A stretch of 64,000 nucleotides of DNA, from NCBI GenBank assembly GCA_947179485.1, contig OX359246.1, forward strand, positions 37,365,632 through 37,429,631. The letters run 5' to 3'. Positions 21,975 to 32,265 of this stretch are shown in pieces (the stretch's first letter is position 1; the number at the start of each line of letters is the position of its first letter). This DNA comes from Allacma fusca. Lineage: Eukaryota > Arthropoda > Collembola > Symphypleona > Sminthuridae. The position numbers and the translations under genes were made by a program. A model generated the notes under the pieces. That model was given only the letters and a program-made list of their open reading frames with translations. It was not told the origin of the DNA and made no database searches.

Positions 21975-22067
21975 CTAGCCGGTCAAGCCACCGCCTGCGT
22001 CGGTGGATGTATTAGCAAGCATTTCTTTTAAAACCAATACGACGCAGGCTAGTGGCTCAACCGGCTA
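21975..22067 (-). mobile_element. Helitron 3' terminus with subterminal inverted repeat
   Basis: Read on the minus strand, hairpin CCACCG-ACGCAGG-CGGTGG is followed by CTTGACCGG and CTAG, then T. This is the hallmark of a Helitron 3' end, about 190 bp beyond the helicase stop. Bases 22039-22067 repeat the same motif inverted (GACGCAGGCTAGTGGCTCAA, then CCGGCTAG). The 93 bp therefore also resemble a small palindromic element. Confidence 0.55.
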
Positions 22068-22168
22068 GTAATAAAAAAAATTCTTTCTTGGATATAATTT
22101 TCACACTGTACTTTTCTTCACATATTTCTCATGATTCTGAAATACATTTTATTATTAAAAATCTAACG

Positions 22169-25100
22169 TTACAAAACTTCCTTAAATACACAATTACTTG
22201 TGTATGTTCCTTCACCTTTGCCCATCATTTCGCCTTGTTCTGCCGTGTCCGTTACAACTACCTTTATATTTTCTTTTGACTTACCTCTCGAAAAAGCTAC
22301 GTACAGTTGACCATGCGAAAAAACGGGTTTTGGCAAATAAATACCAACTTTTTCAAAACTTTGTCCTTGAGATATATTAATGGTCATAGCAAAGCTTACT
22401 TTAATAGGAAACTGTCTTCTCTTTAAAACAAATGGATAGTCACCCTCACTGGAGGTAAGCGTGATACGGGGAATAAATAACGCTTCTCCAGCAGCTCTAC
22501 CTCTCAGAACTGTTGCGAATATTAAATTTTCCTTCAGTTGGGTAATAATTAGTCGGGTTCCATTGCACAAACCCCGCTTTGTATTAAGGTTTCGTAGGAG
22601 CATTACGATTGCACCGACTTTAAGTTTCAAAATATGATTTGGCATTCCAGCCGGTGTTATTGTATATAAAAATTCAATGGGATAATAGCTGAGATCATCC
22701 CGAGTTGCACAGTCAATGGAATCTACACTTTTGTAAACTATTTCATTATTCGGAAGCAACTGAAGTACGTCATTATTGATTTTAAATGAATCTTCGTTCA
22801 GTGGGCATAAGATAGCTCTGTTGGCGTAGTCTTGTACATTAGCTTCAGTTATACCTCCAACAACTTCGTTAACTAAGTTGTTGGAGCTAATAAAATGATT
22901 GGGTAGCTCAACCGTATCGTTTCGGCTATCTACAGTCATATTTAATTCCCCATTACCGAGTTTCAAAACCCAATTTGCAAAATCTTCGTCATTTCTTGCT
23001 CTCATATTGACAGTAAGTTTAAATGTTTTAAAAATTTTCCAAACCAAACTGCTTTTTAAATTTGTTTGTACTGTGGAAACTCTGTTACCACGTCTAACTA
23101 CATTAAGAATTTGGCGAAAATCTCCTCCTAAAATAATCAATTTCCCCCCAAAGGGTTTATTGCTACCCATGATTTCCTGAAGAAGTCTATCAACAACATC
23201 AAGACTGAACTTGCTAACCATCGTACATTCATCCCAAATAATTACTTGGGACTTGCGAATTCGATCAGCCTCTGCTGAATGTGTTCGAATATTTGATGTA
23301 CTTTCGCTGTTGGCATTTAGAGGAATACCAAACTAAGAATGACATGTTCTTCCACCCTTCAAAAGAGTCGCAGCAATGCCTGTTGAAGCCACAGCTATGG
23401 CTATACCTTGATTGCCATGAAATGAATTACCTCGTACATAATTCATTAATGTTTCGTAAACAAATGTTTTTCCACTACCCCCTGGACCATTTAAATGAAT
23501 ACAATTATCTTCAGAATCCCCTGATTCAATTTTTAGTAGAACATAATCTACGACTGCCTTCTGGCTTTCATTCAATTTGTTATAATTATGTAAATATAAG
23601 TTTTTTTCATCGCCAATGTTAAAAACTTCAAACATGGAGGAAGTCATAAATGCTTGGCATTCTGGTAGTTTAAAATCATTTCCTGATTTTCCATGGAGCT
23701 TCAAAACAGTTTCTATATCCTGCAATTCCAACTGCTCCGATACGGCTTCACTATTATTTCGCCTAAAATCTTCAATAAGGTGTTCTTTGAAATGAGTATA
23801 AATTTCTAATGTATTTGCTGGTGATTCAAAGACGCAAACGATTGCAAAAAGTTGCGTCAACTGTTTAGGCATTTGATATGCCAAAGCCTCATTCATACAG
23901 TGATACCACTGTTCGTCGCTTTCCATCAGGTTAAGCTTGACACATGCCTCTTTAAAACTTGAGTATGTAACTCCGTGAATGGTTCTTAAATCCTCAAAGG
24001 AAATCACTCCCTTTCTATTTAGAAGTAACAACTTTATTGCATAGCGTTCTGGACTTGATTGTGACACATTATACATTCTACCAATAACTTTATTGTCAAA
24101 TCCATTAACTCGTCGTTGCCATCGGCTGTTTTGCCATGTATAGTAATTCGGAATTTCAGAATAAAATACGGTTTTAGCTAAGTCATCAGTTTCATCAGAA
24201 TTTAATCTGAAATAAGCGGAAAGATTAGATTCACGCATATTTTCCAATGCTTGTTCTTCATCGCCTGCCTGGTAGACTAAAACCTGCTGGTTAGGCTCAT
24301 GAACGTTAAGGCGAACAACAGTGTGGGACCCTCATTAACAACAATTTCGGCACAATCGTGTCCTTTATAAATATATTTATAAATATATTTGACAGCTTTA
24401 ACCGACGAACAAACTTCTACGTTTATATGACAGTTATATTTTAGTAAAAGATACGGATTGTGAGGGACAACATTTCGATTTGTAAACTCGTTTCTTCCTT
24501 TACAAACTTTAGAGCCATCATTGGGACGCGTGTATAAAGGAAATCCGTCGACAGAAGTATCTGTGTGGTCTTGGAAGTCCTTTGGAAATCCTTTTTTACA
24601 TTTACCATTTTGTCTACACGCCGAGGAGCATGGACCGTGTAGCATATGTTGCTTAACAATTTCAAAAAGCCGTGGTTGGCTTATTGGATTAGGTATCCTA
24701 GCCGAAACAATATTGTCAACAACAGTTGGATCTTTCAAATCTAAATCCCCACCAATCCAAAGTAGATGAGCATGGGGAAGTCCTCTCTTTTGAAATTCAA
24801 TAGTATAGCAAAATGCTTTACTTTTCCCAAAAATATGGGACCTGTGGATATCATTAATAATCTCTTTTAATTTTAGTCTAAACACGCGAGCAACTAAATC
24901 AGGGCGATCTTGAGAACTCTGCCCAGGTAACAAATTGTCTTTTATTTCGGGCCAATTCGGAGAACATGTAATTGTGACGAACAAATCTGGTTTTCCAAAT
25001 ACTCTCACAATCGCCATTGCATCTTGGTATCTTTGTTGCATATTTCTAGGACTTCCAATATATGTAGCTGGAAGTATAATTGTTCGTCCTACCCCTCGAC

Positions 25101-26394
25101 CGGTTTCGTGTGCTTTATTCTGAACGTATTCATGCAATGCTGCGTAGCTTTCTGCTTTGAGTTTCTTTTGATTCATCCTGAAGTACAGTCTATTTGCTTC
25201 CATTCTCGTGTACCAATCTACCATTAGTTGGTGTGTCAACTTGCCACCTTTAAGCAAAAAGTAACTTTGGTTCCTTCGAATTTGAAGGTGATAACTGAAA
25301 TAATCCATTTCAGTTATTCGCTTTCCATCTGTTGTTTTCAAATCTTTATGCCATCCGCTGTTACCATTAGGAAAAAACAGCGGGTATGTAAGTGAGTCAA
25401 GTTATGGGGCCAATATACTGATATTTTGTATTTTTCTTTCATGTCTAAGATAAACACGAATATCGCGATCATGTGGAGCACATCCATCATCGTCAGTAAA
25501 TACCATTGCAATTTCGTTTGTTCTTGCAATGTTATATCGCCTGGGATCAAAATTTTTATTGATTGAAATTTTCATCGTGAGATTTTTAGTGTTCAAACCT
25601 TGTTCGATCATTTCATCCTCAACCTCCTTTAACATTCTGTAGCTTCGTACTAATTTGTTATTGGTAATCATGTAATCGTGAAGAAACTTCCAAATATCCG
25701 AATCACATTGTTCATTGGCAGGGTTTTGCATTCGCAAATTTGATGCCTGCTCACTGTCAAAAACATAAAGTTGTGCATATTTGGGACAATCTTTATCATT
25801 GGGATGCAGCGGTCCACTTCTATGATACAACTGTCCATGAACTCTAAATACAAATGGTCCAGGAGCAACATTATCTATTTTGCCTCCGCAAGAGGCCATT
25901 GCGATTGAGCTATTGTATGAACGTATGTTGTTCATGAATTGTTTATTAGTAAATAGTTCCTGAAACTCTTGTGGCGTATCTTCGAATGCTTGAAGGCAAT
26001 CAATTTTACCTGAGTTACAGCAGTTGCTAAAACAAAGGACTTTATTTTCACCCGAACCTTTACTGGTTCCTTTTGCAGCAAAATGTAATGCCCTACAAAA
26101 TACGCATTCACTTTGCATTATCCCAATGAAATGTTGAATAATATTTTGGTTTTGGGAATTGCTGATTAAAGCAGAAAACTCTGTGGACCGAGCTCGTCTA
26201 ATGGTAACGCTTTGTCGATATTCACGCTGAATTTCAGTACTCAGCTCTCGATTTCGATGTTGATTCACATTTATGTTGTTCGTATTTGCTAACGCGTGAT
26301 TTCGCTTGTTCGCTGCGCGAATATTTGTAGAAGTTTCGGGAACTTCCACCGACAGTTCAGGACGTGTTACAGCCAAATTTTGTTTGATTCTCAT
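22169..26394 (-). pseudogene. Helitron Rep/helicase (RepHel), decayed
   Basis: Minus-strand coding remnant of the rolling-circle replication initiator/helicase. In order: an N-terminal Cys-rich region (CVFC, CFSNCC); the Rep domain with LTYPLFFPNG, FVTITCSPNWPEI and the HUH motif GLPHAHLLW; the paired-Tyr region KYIYKYIYKG; and a Pif1-like helicase with Walker A GPGGSGKT, Walker B IIWDE and C-terminal AFSRGKS. The start is ATG at 26394. Defects are a TAA at 25402-25404, a TAG at 23333-23335 (both otherwise in frame), and a frame change near 24.34 kb. At that point a stretch of about 40 residues that normally links Rep to the helicase is missing. It cannot make a full protein as it stands but is recent enough for most motifs to survive. 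Confidence 0.9.
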
Positions 26395-26439
26395 TATATC
26401 GTTTTGAGATACTGTTAGTTAATGTTAGTTAAAACAATT

Positions 26440-26715
26440 AATGTCTAAAACGTTACGTGCGTCTTAGTGATGTCTTTAATATGACAGGTGTCTTAATGGA
26501 CTGGTTAGTGTCTCCTGTAGGACAGGTATGTCTGGAAGACAGATGAATGTCTTTAAGAAGTCTTAATAGACCGGAATGTCTTAATAGACGTATGATATTG
26601 TCTTTTGAAGGACAGGTTTGTCTTAATAAACCAGGGTCTGAATAGACATGTAAGTGTCTTTAGAAAGACAGGTTTGTCTTAATAGGCTAATAAGTGTCTT
26701 TATAAAGACAGGTAC
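26440..26715. repeat. Degenerate GTCTT/AAGACAGG array
   Basis: About a dozen spaced copies of GTGTCTT, AAGACAGG and TGTCTTAATAGAC. Many form small inverted pairs (for example GTCTTTAGAAAGACAGG). It lies directly upstream of the Helitron coding start. Confidence 0.7.
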
Positions 26716-26918
26716 TCCTGAATCTTAGTCTGCAAAGACAGTGGAAAATGATGAAAAGAATGGGGAAAGATTGAGTCGACACGTGTTGCACGGATGATGG
26801 AGAATAGAAGAATGATATGAGCGTCAGTTGGTTCAAAAGATGCGTGTTTGGCCTCATAGTTATGTCAAACGAATGCGCAATGTCAGAACATGGGAAGCAT
26901 GCGCAATACAAACCTCTT

Positions 26919-27316
26919 CCACTACGGCAGGAAGCTGGCCACAACCAAATGCTGTATGAGACATCCACTAAGGCAGGAAGCTAGCCACAACCAAATGCTG
27001 TATGAGACATCCACTAAGGCAGGAAGCTAGCCACAACCAAATGCTGTATGAGACATCCACTAAGGCAGGAAGCTAGCCACAACCACATGCAGTATGAGAC
27101 TTCCACTATGGCAGGAAGCTAGCCACAACCAAATGCAGTATGATAATTCCACTATGACAGGAAGCTAGCCACAACCAAATGCAATATGAAAATTCCACTA
27201 TGGCAGGAAGCTAGCATCAACAAAATATCTTAATGTAGAATTTCCACTACGGCAGGAAGCTAGCCACAAACAAATATATCTAAATAAAACATTTCCACTT
27301 AGGCAGGAAGCTAGCA
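26919..27316. repeat. 46-bp tandem array with GGCAGGAAGCTAGCCA core
   Basis: Nine copies start at 26919, 26965, 27011, 27057, 27103, 27149, 27195, 27244 and 27295. The first seven are in exact 46-bp register. Each begins CCACTANGGCAGGAAGCTAG. It flanks the 3' side of the minus-strand CxxC gene; a related array flanks its 5' side. Confidence 0.9.
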
Positions 27317-27413
27317 ATAAAAATACATGAATTCATAAAACAATGATACATTTTTTATTTAAAATCATGTAAAATGCTTTTGTTTAATATCCATAAATGA
27401 AATTCCAATGGCA

Positions 27414-28068
27414 TTAATCTGCCAACATCATGTCTTCGAGGTTAACCCCATCAAATTCGTCGGCATCCTCGACTTCCGGAACAGGAACTGGGGCAGCTGG
27501 TTGTGGTGGATTTTGTTCCGGCGCCACTGGAATAAATTGATTCCGGATTTGCTCCGCATGATTCATGATATCTCGAAGTCTTTGGCTGAAGGCTCTCTGA
27601 TAAGCGGTTCCAGCAGAGGTCCTGTACTGACAGATCCCACAAAAACGTTGTCCATCTGGAACAAATTAAACAAAAAATATTGATGCTAATCTAATATAAC
27701 CATTAAAATAACAATAAGTTGTACAAAACATTGAATTGGATTACCTTTTATAAACACAAATTGACATCCCTGGCAGATGGACCAGCCTGGAGGCGTTTCA
27801 GGCATTGGAACCAGTTGAACTATTGGCTGCCGGCAATACTCAAACCTGCATGATGCTGATGAAAACAATAAACATGATTATATACATTATATAACCGCAT
27901 GAGTATAAATTATAAAATGTATACGTAAATTCTAAAATAAATGAACACACCCCATGAAACGCTCACAGGCTTGCTGCAGTGAACGCAGAACCTACACACA
28001 GCTCTCGAACGTATGTTGGGCCTTCTCATTGGCTGCTCGGCTCCACGTGCATCAGGTCTGAAAGCCAT
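27414..28068 (-). CDS. Unrecognised three-exon gene, CxxC-rich small protein
   Basis: Exons on the minus strand: 28068-27951, 27855-27745 and 27655-27414. Introns are 95 and 89 bp with GT-AG ends, and both junctions are phase 1, giving 156 residues. The first ATG follows an acceptor-like TTTTTACAG, so a non-coding 5' exon is likely. Paired cysteines recur: CRFCVHC in exon 1, CRFEYC and ICQGC in exon 2, FCGIC in exon 3. That is enough for two or more zinc-ribbon-like sites. The C-terminal third is Pro-rich, then acidic (EVEDADEFDG, ending LADStop). An AATAAA lies downstream (27359-27354 on the minus strand). I do not recognise a family. Its position between two related iteron arrays and upstream of a Helitron, in the same orientation, suggests a transposon-carried gene; a captured host zinc-ribbon gene is the alternative. 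Confidence 0.65.
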
Positions 28069-28158
28069 GACCTGTAAAAAAAGAATTAGTGGCAAACTAC
28101 AATGGACTTGAAATAATTAAATTAATTTTGGACACTAATGTAGGTCCCAAAAGATCTT

Positions 28159-28309
28159 CCACTATGGCAGGAATCTGGCCAATACACCTACCACTGTGGC
28201 AGGAAGCTGGCCATGACAATTTCCACTTTGGCAGGAAGCTGGCCATGACAATTTCCACTTTGGCAGGAAGCTGGCCATGATAATTTCCACTAAGGCAGGA
28301 AGCTGGCCA
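28159..28309. repeat. 32-bp tandem array with GGCAGGAAGCTGGCCA core
   Basis: Five copies in exact 32-bp register at 28159, 28191, 28223, 28255 and 28287. Each reads CCACTNNGGCAGGAAGCTGG. It shares its core with the 46-bp array at 26919-27316 but has a shorter spacer. Confidence 0.9.
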
Positions 28310-28985
28310 TTCACAATAAATAAATTTCATATAAATATTTAAATCATAATTAATTTTTATTAAAACTTATAATTTAAAGTAAGATTAAAAAGGATAAAAT
28401 GGTAGCATACAAATACGCAGCAGCAACAAGCTCTGGCGCTGAAATAAAATCACATGATAATTAAAATCAACAAAACCCAAACATAAAAAAATAAATGCCC
28501 AAATACACATTTAAATAAAAATTTAAATATTGAACCAGAAGGGAAGGTTCTCCCTACCGTGGGTCTGCATATAAATGACAATGGAACCTAAAATAAAATC
28601 CAATACCTGATGATAGACTTGACTTAAATACATACGTAAAAACTGTAAGTTCTTGGACTATTTAACTATTTGAACTCCCTTGTATTGTAAAGAAAATCCT
28701 CTTTTAAGCAACCTCCTAATGTATGAGACCGCAATACACCCACCCGAGCAATCCAACTCTCTCAAGTATGAAGAATATAAAATATTTAACTGAAACGACC
28801 CGAGCGCACACTCAAGTCTCAAAAAACAAAAATACTCACTAAAAAATTCAGACAATTAACAACTAACGAAAGTAAACTTAAAACCTTCATGGTTTATGGT
28901 TTCTAATTTCTAATAAATTCCAACCCCACATTATCGAACATAATTTAAATAAATCACCCGAACATCTAAGCGTACATAAATCCAA
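28310..28985. other. No supported gene
   Basis: AT-rich. On the minus strand a TTTTATTTCAG acceptor-like site near 28440 precedes a short open stretch, which could be part of a 5' exon for the CxxC gene. The evidence is too thin to call. Confidence 0.3.
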
Positions 28986-29815
28986 AGCTACTAATAAAAT
29001 ACAACTTGACTTAAATACATACGTAAAAAACCGTTGAATACCTTTTAATTGAATCCACAAACAACCGACAACACTTCCACTGGAACTGGCCGATAACTTC
29101 CTTAATCCCTGTAAAAAAATGTTAACAACATTAGCCGTCTTTCCCCCATAATAAACAAAAAGTCCGTCGAAAGCTTCTGGCTCTGCAATAATTACCACCG
29201 AAAATATCCCTTTTAATTCTAATAATTCCCAAATAACCACATTATCGAACATAATTTAAATAAATCACCCGAAAAAATCCAAAGCTACTCATAACATACG
29301 ACTTGACTTAAATACATACGTAAAAAACTGTTAAATACCTTTTGATACCTAACCGACAACACTTCCGCTGGAACTGGCCGTTAACTTCCTTGAACCCTGT
29401 AAAAAAATCTTAAAAACATTAGCCGTCTTTCCCCCGTAATTAAAAAAAGTCCGTCGAAAGCTTCTGGCTCTGCAATAATGACCCCCAAAAATATCGCATT
29501 TACCACGGACTAATATGCGTCCTTCCTGGACCCCTACAATAAAAAAAAGTCCATCGAAAGCTTCTGGCTCTGCAATAATTACCACCGACAATATCCCATT
29601 TACCTCGGACTAATATGCGTCCTTCCTGAACCCCCACAATAAAAAAAAGTCCATCGAAAACTTCTGGCTCTGTAATAATTACCCCCGAAAATATCCCATT
29701 TACCTCGGACTAACATGTGTCCTTAATGAACCCCCATAATAAAAAATCCGTCGAAAGCTTATGGTTCTGCAAAATTTACCACCGAAAGTATCTCATTTAC
29801 CACGGACTAAAGAAA
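28986..29815. repeat. Degenerate tandem repeats (AAGCTTCTGGCTCTGC)
   Basis: The words GTCCGTCGAAAGCTTCTGGC, CTCTGCAATAATTACC and CTCGGACTAATATGCGTCC recur at about 29160, 29450, 29548, 29652 and 29750. Larger units repeat AACACTTCCNCTGGAACTGG near 29070 and 29360. No gene is seen. Confidence 0.75.
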
Positions 29816-29966
29816 ACTACTAACGACTAACGACTAAAGAAAACTTGGATTAAATCCACATTTAGCTCCAAAGCAACTAACACGTAATTAACACACACGT
29901 AAAAAAAACTCACCCGAAAATTCTTTAAAAAAATTCGCACTGAAATAAAAAATATTGAGGTTGAGG

Positions 29967-30141
29967 CTGTGTAGCTCTGCTCTCCGGATCTCAAAATTTT
30001 GAGTTTCTCCTTATGTTCCACATCACTTTTTCCCAACCTCATGGTTAACCATAGGATAACCATGAGGTTGAGAAAAATTGAAGTGAAACGACAGAATGTG
30101 AAATTCAAAATTTGGAGATCCGGAGAGCAGAGTTACACAGC
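29967..30141. repeat. 175-bp palindrome (hairpin element)
   Basis: The left arm GCTCTGCTCTCCGGATCTC is answered by GAGATCCGGAGAGCAGAG on the right. The centre is also inverted (CCTCATGGTTAACCAT / ATAACCATGAGG). The two arms pair over most of their length. Confidence 0.8.
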
Positions 30142-30173
30142 TCCTACCTCGTGAACTTCCGACGGAGAACTAA

Positions 30174-30260
30174 GGAGCTGAAACGAACGCATGGTCTCGC
30201 ATTGAAGAGCATGGCACACCGTTTAATTCAATGCGAAGCCATGCGTTCGCTTCAAACTCC
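30174..30260. repeat. Second inverted repeat
   Basis: GAACGCATGGTCTCGCATTG on the left is answered by CAATGCGAAGCCATGCGTTC on the right, with a short loop. It adjoins the preceding palindrome. Confidence 0.7.
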
Positions 30261-30493
30261 TCTCCGACGGCACGACTCGTCACCGGCAGAGGCGTCAGTC
30301 AGTTGCCTTGTTATTGGCCTATTCCAATCCAATGGGATTGCGTGAGCTGAAGGGGAGAGCGAAGATTTAACTTTCATCATCTTCAAATTATAGTATAGAG
30401 ATTACAGTACTACAATCCCATTGTGAGGACCTGGGAGTGCTCTTATACAGAATATGCTCTTATACGGAGGCCTCTTATAGCGAGAGTACACTG

Positions 30494-30700
30494 TACTGTT
30501 CATCAATTTTAAGAATATTTTGTTCTCTGAACTTGCCGAAAATCTGTCTTAATTGGAAATTATATCTCTAAACCAGCGTATGTGCAATTTATGATATCTT
30601 TGAAATTCTTTTAGTCTTCTTTCCAGTACTATATTGTATATCATAAAATTGCTTGCATTCGTTTTAAATTAAGTGTAAACATTGTAACTTATGACTGTGA
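30494..30700 (+). other. Displaced 3' UTR of carboxypeptidase-like gene 2
   Basis: Bases 30523-30543 (TTCTCTGAACTTGCCGAAAA, then T) are identical over 21 bp to 4755-4775 in the 3' UTR of gene 1. The following 150 bp align with gene 1's UTR in a diverged form (AATTGNAAANTATATCT, then TTGTATATCATAAAATTGCT). It lies immediately outside the right inverted repeat of the 17.8 kb insertion. Confidence 0.75.
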
Positions 30701-31855
30701 GTAAAAGCTGCATTCTTTGATTTGTGAAATGCGGAAGTTAGTCTTAAGTTGTGATCTCCCACACAAACATTCTTGGAAACATTGATAAGAAAGCCAGCAA
30801 TGTTCATCCTTAAACTAGTCCTTAAAGACCTCATCAGAGCCAGCTCACCGGTTTTTCATATGATTCAAGGAATATGGAAGTTAGGCAGAGTATGCAAAGT
30901 TTGGCAGGAAGGCTTCATATTTACCAAAAATGAAGGGTGGTTAACCTTTGGGTGCATTCAAGGCATCACGCGGATAATGCCTAGCCTTATGCATAGAGGG
31001 AAAGAAAAGGTGTGAATGTTTGTAAATATTTGTCCAAACTTTCATTTATCAATTTCGAAAATATCTGAATCGGACTAGTCATGTAAACATTTTTTGACGG
31101 TTTTCAGATAGGTGATTGTCTACAAATTATTTTCATAATATTCACGGCAGTCCGTGGCAACATCACAAAAAAAACTAATTACAATAATTATTCAAAGTGG
31201 CGTTCATAAATTCGCGACTTGTCTTTGTCTATTAGAAACTGCACTACTAAAAGGAGACTATCAACAGTCACACTGACTTACATGTGTGCAAATAAATACG
31301 CTTACACCGTTAAGTGAAGTTGGACCATTGACATCGCGTCAATCTGAGAAATCAAACTGTTTGTTTCGTTTGCGCAGAATTTGCTCATAAGAGCAAATAC
31401 AGATTTGATTTAACGTTCGTTTAGTAAAATTAGTACTTTTAGTATGCTCTTTGTTTTTCCATTGTTCTCAGAAATGCTTCAAACTTCGTCTCGATCGCAC
31501 AATAACTACAATATCTCGTTTTTCCGCAACTTAACAATATCAGCAATATCTTCTCCAACCTTTCAAAAACTGATTATTGGTTATGGTTGCACTTTTCCTC
31601 AGTTCTGGTGAAGACGTAACCCAATACAATAGTGTTGGGTATACCCTCAGATTCTCATCCACAGCTGCTTTTGGATCTAATAATATCCTGTATGCTTAAA
31701 ATACGCTTATCGTTTGTTTTTGTTTAACATAAATATGAATTTACGGTATAAATTTTCGTTTCTAATAACCGTTTGGTTTTTTTGGGGGTAATATGTAAAA
31801 AATTTGTTTTGGGTGGTACATAAATGGTTCTCTGTCATAATGTCTAAGAATAAGC
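30701..31855. other. No gene recognised
   Basis: An 80-codon plus-strand frame at 30773-31015 has unremarkable composition and no recognisable motif, and I do not call it. The rest is AT-rich. Bases 31620-31850 probably belong to the copia remnant that follows. Confidence 0.4.
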
Positions 31856-32125
31856 TGGTCCAGCCAGAAGCAATCTTGTGTTGCATTGTCTTCGACGGAG
31901 GCGGAGTACGTCGCCGTTGCAATTGGGGGGAAAGAAGTCGTCTGGCTAGAGAAGAAACCTTTTGAATGAATTATGATTTGATCAACCTATTCCCACTATT
32001 GTGCACGTCTATAATCATAGTGCAATCCGGTTAGTTAAAAATCCGGAGATGCATTCGCAAACTCAACACATACAGACGTAAAGTACCATTACTCACGCGA
32101 ACATGTACAAATCCAAGTGGAATAC
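31856..32125 (+). pseudogene. Ty1/copia RNase H remnant
   Basis: Bases 31856-31948 encode 31 residues with the copia RNase H signature (WSSQKQSCVALSSTEAEYVA onward, ending in a KEVVWL-type motif). After a frame change, 32023-32123 encodes the usual downstream segment around KNPEMHSQTQHI and the HYSREHV-like block. No integrase or reverse transcriptase is nearby, so only the tail of a pol gene remains. Confidence 0.8.
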
Positions 32126-32158
32126 ATACCGACATAAGAACAATTGGAAGTAAACTAA

Positions 32159-32265
32159 CCATTCAGTTTAGTTTGTGTATCGAACTGAATCAAAATTTGT
32201 ATGAACCAGACTGAAATGAACTGAGCTGAAATTTTCATTTTCGAAATGAACTGGTCCGACCACTA
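32159..32265. mobile_element. Fragment of the TAGTGGTCGGA MITE family
   Basis: GAACTGAA/TGAACTGAGCTGAA words end at GGTCCGACCACTA. That matches the right terminus of the element at 51608-52269. The left end is missing. Confidence 0.55.

Larger units (their letters stand above)
12738..30493. mobile_element. About 17.8 kb composite insertion in the 3' UTR of gene 2
   Basis: The left end reads CAGTGCACTCTGGCTATAAG (12738 on). The right end, reverse-complemented, reads CAGTGTACTCTCGCTATAAG (from 30493 down). They match at 20 of 23 bases over the full repeat. The right side is followed by TA, as expected for Tc1/mariner-pogo type insertion; the left side has TG. Sequence on both outer sides is homologous to one continuous stretch of gene 1's 3' UTR (4673-4890), which shows that this block was inserted or accreted there. 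It contains the hAT gene, the Helitron, a CxxC gene and repeat arrays. Whether it moved as one element or grew by nested insertion cannot be told from sequence alone. Confidence 0.6.

Noticed and set aside
23281..23622. 113-codon plus-strand frame and other plus-strand frames over 22-26 kb
   Set aside because: Antisense shadows of the minus-strand Helitron Rep/helicase coding region.
30773..31015. 80-codon plus-strand frame after the displaced 3' UTR
   Set aside because: No motif and no paralogue in the equivalent place downstream of gene 1.
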